64,000 nt of DNA from Brevundimonas pondensis (GTDB taxonomy: Bacteria > Pseudomonadota > Alphaproteobacteria > Caulobacterales > Caulobacteraceae). The DNA lies in assembly GCF_017487345.1 (NCBI RefSeq), contig NZ_CP062006.1, forward strand, positions 2,238,001-2,302,000, in the 5' to 3' direction. This document shows positions 1 to 8,885 of the stretch, in pieces. The notes below the pieces were generated by a model. The model had not been told where the DNA came from. It worked only from the letters and a program-made list of their open reading frames with translations, and ran no database searches. Within the stretch, counting starts at the first letter, position 1; each line of letters opens with the position of its first letter. Both the position numbers and the translations under genes were made by a program.

Positions 1-2
1 AA

Positions 3-746
3 TCGACCCTGGTGGTGCGCTCGGCGTCCGGCCTGCTGCTGACGGCGGCGGGGGCGCAACTGCTGGAGACGGCGCTGGACGCCGAAAGCGCGATGGAGGC
101 CGCTGAGCGGGTGACGCGGCCCGACCTGATCGCCGGCACGGTGCGGATCAGCGCCTCCGAGGGCTTCGGCGGCGCGGTCCTAGCCCCCGCCCTGCCCGCG
201 TTGCTGGCGGCGCACCCCGGCCTGAACATCGAACTGGCCGCCAGCTCCGGCTTCCTGTCGCCCAGCCGGCGCGAGGTGGACATGGCCATCACCCTGAGCC
301 CCGCGGCCAGCCCGCGCCTGATCGTCGAGCCGCTGACGCCCTATCAACTGGCCCTCTATGCCGCGCCCGAGCACTTGACCCGGCATGGCGCGCCGCAGCG
401 TGTTGAGGACCTGCCGGACTTCGACATCGTCGGCTATGTCGACGACCTGATCTATGCGCCGGAGCTGCATTATCTGGACGAGATCCGCCCCAACCTGAGG
501 CCGCGCCTGGCCTCATCCTCGATCCGGGCGCAGCGGGACATGATCGCGGCGGGCGGCGGCATCGGGGTCCTGCCCTGCTTTCTGGCCGAGGGGCTGATGC
601 GGGTCCTGCCCGATCAGGTGCTGATCGAGCGCCGCTTCTGGCTCAGCACCCACCGCGAGGTTCACGGCACGGCGCGGCTGAAAGCGGCGCGGCGCTGGAT
701 CAAGAGCCTGTGCCAGAATACGGCGGCGCGTCTGTCGCCCTACTAG
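3..746 (+). CDS. LysR-family transcriptional regulator (5' truncated)
   Basis: The reading frame is open from the first bases of the window, so the N-terminal winged-helix DNA-binding domain is mostly outside it. What remains is the end of the linker helix (LLLTAAGAQLLETALDAE) and the full effector-binding domain of a LysR regulator, with the usual segments GTVRISASEGFGG, PALPALLAAHPGLNIEL and REVDMAITL. The late segment AQRDMIAAGGGIGVLPCFLAEG is the typical second-lobe motif. The product should be a cytoplasmic transcription regulator; its ligand and target genes cannot be read from this window. Its stop codon overlaps that of the convergent TonB-like gene by two bases. Confidence 0.85.
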   Translation, partial: STLVVRSASGLLLTAAGAQLLETALDAESAMEAAERVTRPDLIAGTVRISASEGFGGAVLAPALPALLAAHPGLNIELAASSGFLSPSRREVDMAITLSPAASPRLIVEPLTPYQLALYAAPEHLTRHGAPQRVEDLPDFDIVGYVDDLIYAPELHYLDEIRPNLRPRLASSSIRAQRDMIAAGGGIGVLPCFLAEGLMRVLPDQVLIERRFWLSTHREVHGTARLKAARRWIKSLCQNTAARLSPY

Positions 747-1606
747 AGCCCCAACAGGTCCGACCAGCGCCACTGGCCGGTCCCCAGCGCCAGCTTGGGC
801 GCGCCGGGATCATCACTCAGGGTCACAACCACATAGCCGCGCACCGCCTGGGACTTGCACTCACGGGGCGAGAAGCCGACCACCACAGCCACGGCCTGAC
901 GCACGCCCGCCAGTCCCTTGCCGTCCTGACCGGGGCTCAGCACCCAATCGCCGTTCCAGATGACAATGGCCCGGCCACGCGCGCCGGAGTCGCGATAGGC
1001 CTCGGTCAGGCGCGCCCGGATGCGCGGGTCGTCGCGCAGGGCGTTCTGCAGACGCTCGATCATGTTGCAGACCCCTCCCGATCCCGAACCGGAGCCTGAG
1101 CCGGAACCACTGCCGGATCCCGTGCCCGTACCACTACCGGCGCCGCTGCCGACGCCGGAGCCGCCCCCGGCTGTCATCGCCCCTGCAAGGGCGGCGTCGC
1201 CCAGAAAGACGTAGGAGACGCTGGGCTCCGGCGCCGAGATCGGCACAGGCTCCACCGTCGGCGGCCGCCGCGCCGGACGGCTGGGCCGCGGCGCAGGACG
1301 CGCAGGCGGCGCAGGCGCGGCCTTGACCGGCGTCTTCACCGGGGTCGGCGGGGGCGCAGGCTTTGGCTCGGGCGTCGGGGCTGCGGCCGGCTTGCCGCCT
1401 CCGGCTTCCTGCGCCGCCGGTTCCGGCGCGGGCGGCGGCGGCAGAAGCTCAATCAGCTCCACCTCCATGACCGGTCGCTCCGGCGGATAGACGGGAACCT
1501 TGACCGGCGCGAACAGAATGACGGCCAGCACAAGGGCGTGCGTCAGAAGACTGAACGCCACGGTCGCCGGTCCTACGATCCTTCGCCGACGGTGCTGCCC
1601 ACTCAT
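743..1606 (-). CDS. TonB-like proline-rich envelope protein with Gly-Ser linker
   Basis: A 287-residue protein with a single N-terminal membrane segment (about residues 12-33), then a long Pro/Ala/Lys-rich stretch (about 35-120) as in TonB-type energy transducers. A pure Gly/Ser/Thr linker (about 145-177) follows, and then a C-terminal globular domain with two cysteines. The N-terminus with PPERPVMEVELIEL resembles TonB/TolA family proteins, but the C-terminal domain is not an obvious TonB fold. It probably spans the periplasm from the inner membrane. No exbB/exbD is nearby, so a role in energy transduction is inference. The start is the ATG at 1606; no strong ribosome-binding site is visible. 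Confidence 0.6.
   Translation of the reverse strand: MSGQHRRRRIVGPATVAFSLLTHALVLAVILFAPVKVPVYPPERPVMEVELIELLPPPPAPEPAAQEAGGGKPAAAPTPEPKPAPPPTPVKTPVKAAPAPPARPAPRPSRPARRPPTVEPVPISAPEPSVSYVFLGDAALAGAMTAGGGSGVGSGAGSGTGTGSGSGSGSGSGSGSGGVCNMIERLQNALRDDPRIRARLTEAYRDSGARGRAIVIWNGDWVLSPGQDGKGLAGVRQAVAVVVGFSPRECKSQAVRGYVVVTLSDDPGAPKLALGTGQWRWSDLLGL
1090..1170. repeat. Gly-Ser-encoding low-complexity repeat
   Basis: A run of degenerate hexamer units encoding alternating Gly-Ser/Gly-Thr lies inside the TonB-like gene. It is a flexible linker, and its tandem character makes it a likely site of length variation between strains. Confidence 0.6.
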
Positions 1607-1900
1607 TCAGCGACAACCCGCGATATTTCAATTTCAGTATGGCGAAGCTTCGACATTGATGTTCCGAAGTCGATCTCACGGCATATGACCATTACTTTGA
1701 AAATCATCTGCTCGTGTCAGGATCAAGGTGCTCGAAGCATAACGTTCGAGAAGCGCAAAAAACGCAGATATCTTAAATTTTTCTATAGTTAAGCTGGCAC
1801 CTTTTCTTTCGTCACGCGTCTCTACCGCGCCGTTCCTGCGCAAACAGGACTGCTTGCGCATGCATCCGGGAATAGCGCTCCGGAACGAAGGAGACTGAAC

Positions 1901-2473
1901 TTGATCAAACTGACCTCTCGCGCGATCGCTGTGACCAGCGTCGTGCTGATCGGCGGCCTGGCCGCCAGCGGCTGCGCCAGCCACCGTTTCGTGCGCGACA
2001 ATGTCGCCGTGGTCGATGGCCGCGTGACCGAAGTCGACAACCATCTGACTCAGGTCGAAGGCACTGCCGGCGAAGCCCTGAACCGCGCCAACGCCGCCCA
2101 CAAGCTGGCTGAAGGCAAGTTCCTGTATGAGGTCGTGCTGTCGGATGACTCGGTGAAATTCCCGGTCAACCGCGACGCCCTTTCGCCCGAGGCCGAACAG
2201 CGCCTGTCCGAACTGGTCCAGCGCCTCAAGGCCGAAAACCGCAACGTCTATCTGGAAATCCAGGGCCACACCGACTCGTCGGGCGACACCCACGCCAATG
2301 AAATGCTCGGCCAGGCCCGCGCCGAAGCCGTCCGCCGCTTCCTCAGCGACCAGGGCATCGCCCTGAACCGCATGGCGACCATCTCCTATGGCGAGACCAA
2401 GCCGGTGGCGCCGAACAACACGCGCGAAGGCCGCGCCCAGAACCGTCGCGTCGCTATCGTCGTGCTCAGCTGA
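1901..2473 (+). CDS. OmpA-family lipoprotein (Pal-like)
   Basis: A 190-residue protein starting with TTG, set by the strong ribosome-binding site GAAGGAGA eight bases upstream. Residues 1-25 form a lipoprotein signal with lipobox ASGC, so the mature protein is probably anchored by an N-terminal lipidated Cys. A short helical segment (FVRDNVAVVDGRVTEVDNH) precedes the C-terminal OmpA domain (about 75-190). That domain carries the peptidoglycan-binding signatures IQGHTDSSGD and AEAVRRFL and the ending GRAQNRRVAIVV. It should tether the outer membrane to peptidoglycan. No tol genes are adjacent, so it is probably one of several OmpA-type lipoproteins and not Pal itself. Confidence 0.85.
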   Translation: MIKLTSRAIAVTSVVLIGGLAASGCASHRFVRDNVAVVDGRVTEVDNHLTQVEGTAGEALNRANAAHKLAEGKFLYEVVLSDDSVKFPVNRDALSPEAEQRLSELVQRLKAENRNVYLEIQGHTDSSGDTHANEMLGQARAEAVRRFLSDQGIALNRMATISYGETKPVAPNNTREGRAQNRRVAIVVLS

Positions 2474-2512
2474 TCCCGAGGCGGCGGCTCAATTCAGGGC
2501 CGCCGCCCGGAA

Positions 2513-2549
2513 ACGCAAAAGGGACCGGCGAATGATCGCCGGCCCCCTC
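2513..2549 (-). terminator. Rho-independent terminator of the BtuB-like gene
   Basis: On the minus strand a GC-rich stem GGCCGGCGA/TCGCCGG(T)CC with loop TCAT is followed by TTTTGCGTTT. It sits 44 bases past the receptor stop codon and separates it from the convergent OmpA gene. A second GC-only hairpin (about 2481-2507) without a T tract lies on the OmpA side. Confidence 0.75.
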
Positions 2550-2592
2550 ACGATTGCCGTCCGCACCCGATGCGGCCGTCAACAGACAGGCG

Positions 2593-4542
2593 TCAGAAGC
2601 GAACGCGAACGCCGCCGAAGGCGCCCTGTCCGGCCGTGCCGTAGTTCAGGATCGTTTGATACTCTTCATCGAAGAGGTTCTCGACACGGCCATAGACTTC
2701 CAGGTGATCATTGATCGGATACGAAGCCCGAATATCGACCAGGGTGTAGGCGTCCAGGTCAGCGGAATTGTTCGCGGTGGTGAAACGCTCGCCGACATAG
2801 CGCACCGACACGCCCGTCTTCAGACCAAAGACCCAGGCGTAATCCGCCGCCAGATTGGCCGTATGCTCGGGCCGATAGGTCAGTTGCTTACCGTTGTAGT
2901 CGCCCTCAACATTCTGCGCCTCGGTCCAGGTGTAGTTGGCGCTGAGGTTCAGGCGGTCGGTCACGTCCACACGACCGATCAGCTCGATGCCCTGAGCCTC
3001 GGTCTTCTGCAGGTTCTTGTAATAGCCCCAACGGTTCACGCCGCCGCAAAGCGGATCGGTCGTGCCGACATCGCAGCTGTTGTAACGGATCTCGTTGTCC
3101 GCCTGACGATTGAAGTAGACGGCCGAGACGACGGCGCGATCAAAGAGGCGCTGCTCGACGCCGATTTCCCAGCTGTCGAATTCTTCAGGCTGAAGCGTCA
3201 GATTGCCAAGGTTGCTGTAGAGCTCATAGAGACCCGGTGCCCGGAAGCCCTGTCCCCAGCTGGCGCGCAGGACGGTGTCGCCCTCGTTCAGCGCCCATGC
3301 CGCCGCAGCCTGTCCCAGAGCCTTGCCGCCGTAGACTTCATGATCGTCGTAGCGCAGGCCGCCGGTCAGGGTCAGGCCATCCAGTGCGGTCCACTGGACC
3401 TGGCCATAGACGCTGTCGATACCGGCCTTGCCGCGGGTGTAGGCGGGGTTCGGGTCCCAGGCATCCGGCACACGAACCTTCATCTCCGAACGTTCGCTCT
3501 CGGCGCCAAAGGTGGCGTTCAGCGTCTCGCTGACGGCGAATACGCCCTGATATTCCCACCGCTGGTTCTGGCCGAGAGCATCATAGGTCAGGGGCTGAAC
3601 ATGTACGTCGGGATCGTAATACTGCGTGTCGGTATCGGTCCAGGCGTGGCCAATACGGTTACGCAGACGCCCGCCCAGAAGATCGAAATTCAGTCCGGCG
3701 TAGGCGGCCAGTTCACGCGTATTGCCGTAGCGACGCGCATCACCGTTCCAGGCATCGAGATCAACCCGGCCATCCGACCAGACCGATCGCAGGTCCAGCG
3801 ACACGGCGTCAGTCAGCTTCAGGTTCACACGCCCCGACAGACCGGTATTGGCATAGCCGTCGTCCTCGGTTCCGGTGGCGTCGGCCGAGAAGCCGTCCGT
3901 CGAATAACGGCTGGCGGCCAGGCGCCAGTTCAGGCGCTCGCCGGCGCCGCCGACCCCGCCGCGGAAATAGGTCGTGCCGCGCGCGCCGGCCTCGGCGTCC
4001 AGGCTGCCTTGCAGGGCTTCGGTCGGTTCGGCGGTGACGATGTTCACCACGCCGCCGATGGCCTGGCTGCCCCACAGGGTCGATTGGGCGCCGCGCAGCA
4101 CCTCGATGCGCGCCGTGTCGCCCACCAGCAGGTTTCCGAAGTTGTAGCCGCCTTGCGTCGAGGTCGGATCGTTCATCTTGACCCCGTCAAGAAGCACGAC
4201 CGTGTGGTAGCTTTCCGCGCCCCGGATTCTCAGCCCGCTGACCGTTCCGACGCCGCCATTGCGCGTGTAGCTGACGCCCGGCGTCTCGGCCAGAAGCTCG
4301 ACCACGGCCGTGGTCTGGCGGTTTTCCAGAGCGGCCTGGGTCAAGACCGTGACCGAGGCGCCGACGCGCTCGATCGGCTGAGCCGAACGGTTGGCGGTGA
4401 CGACTACGTCTTCAACCTGGGTGGCGGCGGCGCGGCCGGCGACGTCGGGCGCGGCGGCTTGCTGGTCCGTTTCAACGGCGGCGGCGGGGAAGGCCGCCAA
4501 CAGACTGGCGGCGGCGAGGGTAGCATAGGCGATCCGGTTCAT
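2593..4542 (-). CDS. btuB: TonB-dependent vitamin B12 receptor
   Basis: A 649-residue outer-membrane receptor from the ATG at 4542, which begins a clean signal peptide (MNRIAYATLAAASLLAAF...AAAVE). The frame is open further upstream but lacks a signal there. A TonB box (EDVVVTANR) is followed by the plug domain with VLLDGVKMNDP and IEVLRGAQSTLWGSQAIGGVVNI. A beta-barrel follows, ending in the usual aromatic-hydrophobic strand (GGVRVRF). The size matches BtuB (about 600-650 residues). The cobalamin riboswitch directly upstream makes cobalamin or another corrinoid the likely substrate. The partners btuC, btuD and btuF are not in the window. Expression should drop when B12 is plentiful. Confidence 0.9.
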   Translation of the reverse strand: MNRIAYATLAAASLLAAFPAAAVETDQQAAAPDVAGRAAATQVEDVVVTANRSAQPIERVGASVTVLTQAALENRQTTAVVELLAETPGVSYTRNGGVGTVSGLRIRGAESYHTVVLLDGVKMNDPTSTQGGYNFGNLLVGDTARIEVLRGAQSTLWGSQAIGGVVNIVTAEPTEALQGSLDAEAGARGTTYFRGGVGGAGERLNWRLAASRYSTDGFSADATGTEDDGYANTGLSGRVNLKLTDAVSLDLRSVWSDGRVDLDAWNGDARRYGNTRELAAYAGLNFDLLGGRLRNRIGHAWTDTDTQYYDPDVHVQPLTYDALGQNQRWEYQGVFAVSETLNATFGAESERSEMKVRVPDAWDPNPAYTRGKAGIDSVYGQVQWTALDGLTLTGGLRYDDHEVYGGKALGQAAAAWALNEGDTVLRASWGQGFRAPGLYELYSNLGNLTLQPEEFDSWEIGVEQRLFDRAVVSAVYFNRQADNEIRYNSCDVGTTDPLCGGVNRWGYYKNLQKTEAQGIELIGRVDVTDRLNLSANYTWTEAQNVEGDYNGKQLTYRPEHTANLAADYAWVFGLKTGVSVRYVGERFTTANNSADLDAYTLVDIRASYPINDHLEVYGRVENLFDEEYQTILNYGTAGQGAFGGVRVRF

Positions 4543-4687
4543 CCGGCGGCTCCATTGACGACGCCGCGTCGTGGCTGCTTCCGGCGCCGTACAGACGCAC
4601 GAAAACGGCCGCGAGCGCGGCAGGTTTTCACTTGTCGTCACACGAGTCACCTCGACCGCCCGGCACATCCCGACCGCGCAGAGAACG

Positions 4688-4890
4688 ACGGCGACAGGCA
4701 GGTCTCCTGGCTTGCGGATCAGGGCCGATGCGCGTCGCCTTCCCAGAAGTCGTTCAGGCCGTGGCCTTCAGGACCGCCAGTGGCGTATGACGCGCGGGCT
4801 AACCGCTTACAGTTGCGGGAACAGCCGGAGTCTCACACTCCGTTCCCTTTTGATCCCCTTTCGGGGAACCTGACGCGTCGGTGGCAGTAG
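4688..4890 (-). promoter_or_regulatory. Cobalamin riboswitch
   Basis: Read on the minus strand, the leader contains the conserved cobalamin-aptamer blocks in order: AAAGGGAACGGAGTGTGA, then GGCTGTTCCCGCAACTGTAA, GCCACTGGCGG, GGGAAGGC and finally AAGCCAGGAGACCTGCCTG. The 20-base B12-box region is well preserved. It lies about 145 bases upstream of the btuB start. The exact ends and the expression platform (a helix that could hide the btuB ribosome-binding site) are estimated. Confidence 0.93.
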
Positions 4891-4929
4891 GGCCGCGCGC
4901 CGGTCAGGTCAACCATCGCAAAAGCGACC

Positions 4930-5619
4930 TCAGGCCGTCAGTCGATAACCGACACCCGGTTCTGTCGCGATCAGGCGCGGCTGAGCCGGGTCGGCTTCCA
5001 GCTTCTGACGCAGTTGGCCGATGACCACGCGCAGATACTGGGTGTCGTCGGCGTGGGCCTTGCCCCAGACGGCGGTCAGCAGGTCGCGGTGGCCGACGAC
5101 CTTGCCGGCGTTGCGCGCCAGATGGGCCAGGACGTCGTATTCCTTGGGCGTCACGCGCACGGCGGCCTCGGCGCGGGTGATCAGGCGGCGCTCCAGGTCG
5201 ATGACCACCTCCCCCGCCGTCAACGGCCCGCTGGCCTCCACGCGCGGGGCGGCCTGGCGCAGGTTGGCGCGGACCCGGGCCAGCAGTTCGCCGACGCCGA
5301 AGGGCTTTTCGACATAGTCGTCAGCCCCCAGGTCCAGGGCGGCGATCTTCTCGGCCTCCTTGTCGCGCGCCGACAGGATGATGATGGGACCGGAATAGAA
5401 CTCCCGCGCGCGGGCCAGCACGTCCTTGCCGTCCATGTCGGGCAGGCCCAGATCCAGCACCACGGCGTCCGGGCTCCACAGGGCGATGCCGCGCAGGCCC
5501 TCCTGCCCGCTGTCGGCGCGGCGCGGCTCATAGCCGGCGGCGTCCAGCGCCGGGGACAGGAAGCGGTGGATCTGGGGCTCGTCGTCGATGACGAGAATCT
5601 GGGGACGGACAGCGGCCAT
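4930..5619 (-). CDS. kdpE: KdpE response regulator of potassium uptake
   Basis: A 229-residue OmpR-type regulator. The receiver domain (residues 5-120) has the acidic pair in VIDDEP, the phospho-acceptor Asp56 in VVLDLGLP, the Thr/Ser switch position in IIILSAR, and Lys in VEKPF. The winged-helix domain (about 130-228) carries VTPKEYDVLAHLARNAGKVV and QYLRVVIGQLRQKLE. It is the last gene of the kdp operon and starts 9 bases after kdpD. Phosphorylated by KdpD, it should activate the operon; a matching tandem-repeat operator lies at 13736-13752. Confidence 0.95.
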   Translation of the reverse strand: MAAVRPQILVIDDEPQIHRFLSPALDAAGYEPRRADSGQEGLRGIALWSPDAVVLDLGLPDMDGKDVLARAREFYSGPIIILSARDKEAEKIAALDLGADDYVEKPFGVGELLARVRANLRQAAPRVEASGPLTAGEVVIDLERRLITRAEAAVRVTPKEYDVLAHLARNAGKVVGHRDLLTAVWGKAHADDTQYLRVVIGQLRQKLEADPAQPRLIATEPGVGYRLTA

Positions 5620-5628
5620 TGGCGAAGT

Positions 5629-8298
5629 CTAGAGCAGGCTCGGGTGGGTGACGACGGCCTTGGGCAGGCTGATCAGGATGCGCGTGCCTTTTCCATCCTG
5701 AATCGGGCTGGCGGCGGCGATGCGGCCGTTCATGGCCTCGACGAAGCCCTTGGCGATGGCCAGGCCGAGGCCTGCGCCCTTGCTCCGGTCAGACGGCTCC
5801 TCCATGCGGCGAAACTTGTCGAAGACGCGCTCCAGCTCGGCGGTGGGGATGCCCTGGCCCTCATCCTCGATGGAGATGACCACCGCACCCCGGTCCTCAT
5901 AGGCGGCCAGTTCGACGGTCGAGCCGTCGGGGCTGTAGGCCACGGCGTTTTCAAGGATGTTCACGAGCGCCTGCTCCAGCAGCCCCTGATCCACCATGAC
6001 CAGGCTGAGCTGGGCCGGGAAGTCGCGGGTCATTTTCCGCCCGCCCAGACGCCGCGCCACCCGTTTGCCCGCCGCGTTCAGCACATCGCGCACGTCGACC
6101 CAGTCGGCGCGAATGTTCAGACCGCCGCCCTCCAGCCGGGTCATGTCCAGCAGGTCGCCGACATAGCGACTGAGCCGCTCGGCCTCCTCGCGGATCGACA
6201 GCAGCAGGTCGGCGCGCACGGCCGGCGTCAGCTTGTCGCCCAGGTCGATCAGCGTCGTCGAGGCGCCCAGCACCGTGGACAGGGGCGTCCGCAAATCATG
6301 GCTGACCGAGTTCATCAGCGCGCCCCGGAAACGGTCGGTGCGACGCAGGGTCTCGGTCTCGACCGCCTGCCCGGCCAGGTCGGCGCGCTCGACCGCCACG
6401 GCGCCCTGATCCAGCAGGGCCAGGGCCAGTTTTTCCTCGTCCGAACCGGGCGACAGGGCCGCCGCCTCGATCCCCGCCACGCCCGCCCGGTCGCGCACGC
6501 CCTGCAGGGGCCGGAAAGTCCAGCGCGCCTGCGGCAGGGTTCCGGTGCCGTGGCCCGCCGGTTCGCCCTTCTCCCAGGCCCAGCGGGCGGCGGCCATGGC
6601 CTCGGCGTCCAGCGCCGCCTTGGTCGGCGCGCCCGCGATCAGGGTCAGTTCGTCGTTGAGGGGCAAAAGGACCACAGCCCCCGCTCCGGCCGCCGCCGCC
6701 GTCTGTTCGGCCAGGATGCGCGCGGCGGCGGCGCGGTCGCCCACCCCGGTCAGCCTCTGGCTGGCGGCCAGCAGGGCCGAGACCGCCGAGGCGCGGCGCT
6801 GGGCCGCCCTGGCCTGCTCGCGCACGCGCCCGGCCAGGACGCCGGTCGTCAGGGCCACGGCCCAGAAGACGATCAGGGTCAAAAGGTCGGTCGGCGAGCC
6901 GATAGCGAAGCTGTAGCGCGGCTGAAGAAACAGGAAGTTGTAGGTCAGGAAGGCCAGCGTCGCCGCCGCCAGCGCCGGACGCAGGCCATAGAGCACCCCC
7001 GCCGCCAGCACCGCCGACAGGTAGATGACGCCCAGATCAACCCGCTCGAAGGTCCGGTCCAGCAGCAGGGCGAGGCCCGTCGCCGCGACGACACAGGCCG
7101 CGCCGACGGCATAGCCGCGCCAGCCGCCGGTCAGGACCATGCGCGGCTCGCGCAGGGTCTTCTCCTCCAGATCGGCTCCATCGGTAATGACGTGGACCGC
7201 CACCCCGCGCGCCTGGCGCAGCAGTTCGGCGGCCAGCGACCGGCCCAGCCATTCGGACAGGCGGCTGTCGCGGCCCTTGGCCAGAACGATCTGGGTGATG
7301 TTGTTCTGATGGGCGTGGTCCATGACGGCGCGCACCACGTCGTCGCCGCTCAGGACCACCGTGCGCCCGCCCAGTTGCTCCGCCAGCTTCAGCGCATCCG
7401 ACAGCTTGCCCGCCGAGCCGACGCCGTGGCGTGCGCCCGAGGGCCGATCGACGTGGGCCACGGTCCAGGGCGCGTCCATCATCATGTCCGACAACCGCCG
7501 CCCGGCGCGGACCAGGGGGGCGGCCATGGCGTCGCCGCTGACCAGCACCAGGATCCGCTCCCCCGCCGCCCACGGCCCCGGCACCCCCTGTTCGCGCAGG
7601 CGGGCCACCAGTTGATCGTCCACCGTCTGGGCCGCGCGGCGCAGGGCCAGTTCGCGCAGAGCTGTCAGATTCTCGACCTTGAAGAAGTTGTCCGAAGCCA
7701 AACGCGCCGTCTCGGGCACATAGACCTTGCCCTCGGCCAGGCGCTTCCGCAGCTCCTCGGGCGTGATGTCCACCACCTCGATGTCGTCGGCGCGCGACAG
7801 GGCGCTGTCGGGCACGCTTTCACGCTGGCGCACCCCGGTGATACGCAGCACCACGTCCGACAGGCTTTCCAGATGCTGGACGTTCAAGGTGGTCCAGACG
7901 TCGATCCCGGCGTCCAGGATCTCCTCCACGTCCTGCCAGCGCTTGGGATGGCGCGAGCCGGGGGCGTTGGAGTGGGCGTATTCATCGACCAGCAGCAGGC
8001 CGGGGCGGCGCGCCACGGCGCCGTCGAGATCGAACTCCAGCAGGGTCCGGTCGCGATAGGCGATGGGGTTGCGGGCCATGACCTCCAGCCCGCGCAGCAG
8101 GCTCATGGTCTCCTTGCGGCCATGGGTTTCGACCACGCCGACGACCACGTCGTCGCCTTCCGCCTTTCGGCGGCGGGCGGCGCGCAGCATCTCATAGGTC
8201 TTGCCGACCCCGGGCGACATACCCAGAAAAACCTTCAGCCGCCCACGCTTGCGCGGGGCGGCCGGGGTCTTGTCCGTCGGGAGCATGGACGGCGCCAT
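5629..8298 (-). CDS. kdpD: KdpD sensor histidine kinase
   Basis: An 889-residue inner-membrane kinase. The N-terminal KdpD domain has Walker A GMSPGVGKT (26-34) and LLLVDEYAHSNAPGS. A UspA-like domain follows (about 245-370), then the four-helix membrane block (about 395-500), a GAF-like region, and the dimerisation box SVSHDLRTPLS with the phospho-accepting His. The ATPase domain has the N-box ILENAVAYS and G-boxes DEGQGIP and KGAGLGLAIAKGF. The full length matches E. coli KdpD (894). Its start overlaps the kdpC stop. It senses K+ limitation and turgor and phosphorylates KdpE. Confidence 0.96.
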   Translation of the reverse strand: MAPSMLPTDKTPAAPRKRGRLKVFLGMSPGVGKTYEMLRAARRRKAEGDDVVVGVVETHGRKETMSLLRGLEVMARNPIAYRDRTLLEFDLDGAVARRPGLLLVDEYAHSNAPGSRHPKRWQDVEEILDAGIDVWTTLNVQHLESLSDVVLRITGVRQRESVPDSALSRADDIEVVDITPEELRKRLAEGKVYVPETARLASDNFFKVENLTALRELALRRAAQTVDDQLVARLREQGVPGPWAAGERILVLVSGDAMAAPLVRAGRRLSDMMMDAPWTVAHVDRPSGARHGVGSAGKLSDALKLAEQLGGRTVVLSGDDVVRAVMDHAHQNNITQIVLAKGRDSRLSEWLGRSLAAELLRQARGVAVHVITDGADLEEKTLREPRMVLTGGWRGYAVGAACVVAATGLALLLDRTFERVDLGVIYLSAVLAAGVLYGLRPALAAATLAFLTYNFLFLQPRYSFAIGSPTDLLTLIVFWAVALTTGVLAGRVREQARAAQRRASAVSALLAASQRLTGVGDRAAAARILAEQTAAAAGAGAVVLLPLNDELTLIAGAPTKAALDAEAMAAARWAWEKGEPAGHGTGTLPQARWTFRPLQGVRDRAGVAGIEAAALSPGSDEEKLALALLDQGAVAVERADLAGQAVETETLRRTDRFRGALMNSVSHDLRTPLSTVLGASTTLIDLGDKLTPAVRADLLLSIREEAERLSRYVGDLLDMTRLEGGGLNIRADWVDVRDVLNAAGKRVARRLGGRKMTRDFPAQLSLVMVDQGLLEQALVNILENAVAYSPDGSTVELAAYEDRGAVVISIEDEGQGIPTAELERVFDKFRRMEEPSDRSKGAGLGLAIAKGFVEAMNGRIAAASPIQDGKGTRILISLPKAVVTHPSLL

Positions 8299-8885
8299 CA
8301 GCCCTCCGCGGCAGGGCGCGCAAAGCGAGCGTCCAGCGCCCGGTTGGTCAGCAGCACATTGACGCGCGGCTGACCCAGAACGCCGAACGTGCGGCCTTCG
8401 ACGTGCTGTTCGACCACCTCGCGCACCTGCGCCTCTCCAATCCCGCGCGCCCTGGCGATGCGGGCGATTTGCAACCTAGCGTAGGCCGGAGAGATATGCG
8501 GGTCGAGGCCCGAGGCCGAGGTCGTCACGGCGTCGGCGGGGACGACCGCCTTGCCCGCCTCGACCCGCAGTTTTTCAGCATCGGCCTTGACCCGCGCGAT
8601 CAGGTCCGGGTTCAGCGGACCGAGGTTGGAGCCGGACGAGGCGGCCGCGTCATAGCCGTCGCCCGCCGCCGAGGGGCGCGGGTGCAGATAGCCGGGCTGG
8701 CTGAACGTCTGGCCGACCAGGGCCGAGCCGACCACCTGGCCCGCCTTGTCGCGAACCAGACTGCCGTTCGCCTGATCCGGGAAGGCGGCCTGGGCCACGC
8801 CGGTCACGGCCAGGGGATAGGCGACGCCGAGGACACCGGTGAACAGGGCGATCATCACGACCGCCGGACGGATATGGCTCAACAT
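8298..8885 (-). CDS. kdpC: KdpC, potassium-transporting ATPase subunit C
   Basis: A 195-residue single-span protein with an N-terminal membrane helix (about 10-30) followed by the KdpC periplasmic domain. Family signatures include FPDQANGSLV, GQTFSQPGYLHPRPSAAGDGYDA, SGSNLGPLNPDL, and DPHISPAYARLQIARIA near the C-terminus. It is the accessory subunit that stabilises and helps load the KdpFABC complex. Unusually, it is separated from kdpB by a porin-like gene whose stop abuts its start. Confidence 0.95.
   Translation of the reverse strand: MLSHIRPAVVMIALFTGVLGVAYPLAVTGVAQAAFPDQANGSLVRDKAGQVVGSALVGQTFSQPGYLHPRPSAAGDGYDAAASSGSNLGPLNPDLIARVKADAEKLRVEAGKAVVPADAVTTSASGLDPHISPAYARLQIARIARARGIGEAQVREVVEQHVEGRTFGVLGQPRVNVLLTNRALDARFARPAAEG

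Noticed and set aside
1090..1170. Short repeats that could suggest a CRISPR-like or tandem array
   Set aside because: The units are six-base Gly-Ser codons within one coding frame, with no spacers.
2554..4890. A 778-residue open frame on the plus strand over the btuB gene
   Set aside because: It is a shadow frame made by GC-rich codon bias: it covers btuB and the riboswitch in antisense, has low-complexity composition and no recognisable domain.
5014..8373. A 1119-residue plus-strand open frame across kdpE-kdpD
   Set aside because: Antisense to two clearly conserved genes, rich in Gly/Arg/Gln/His as expected from the complementary strand, and no start signal.
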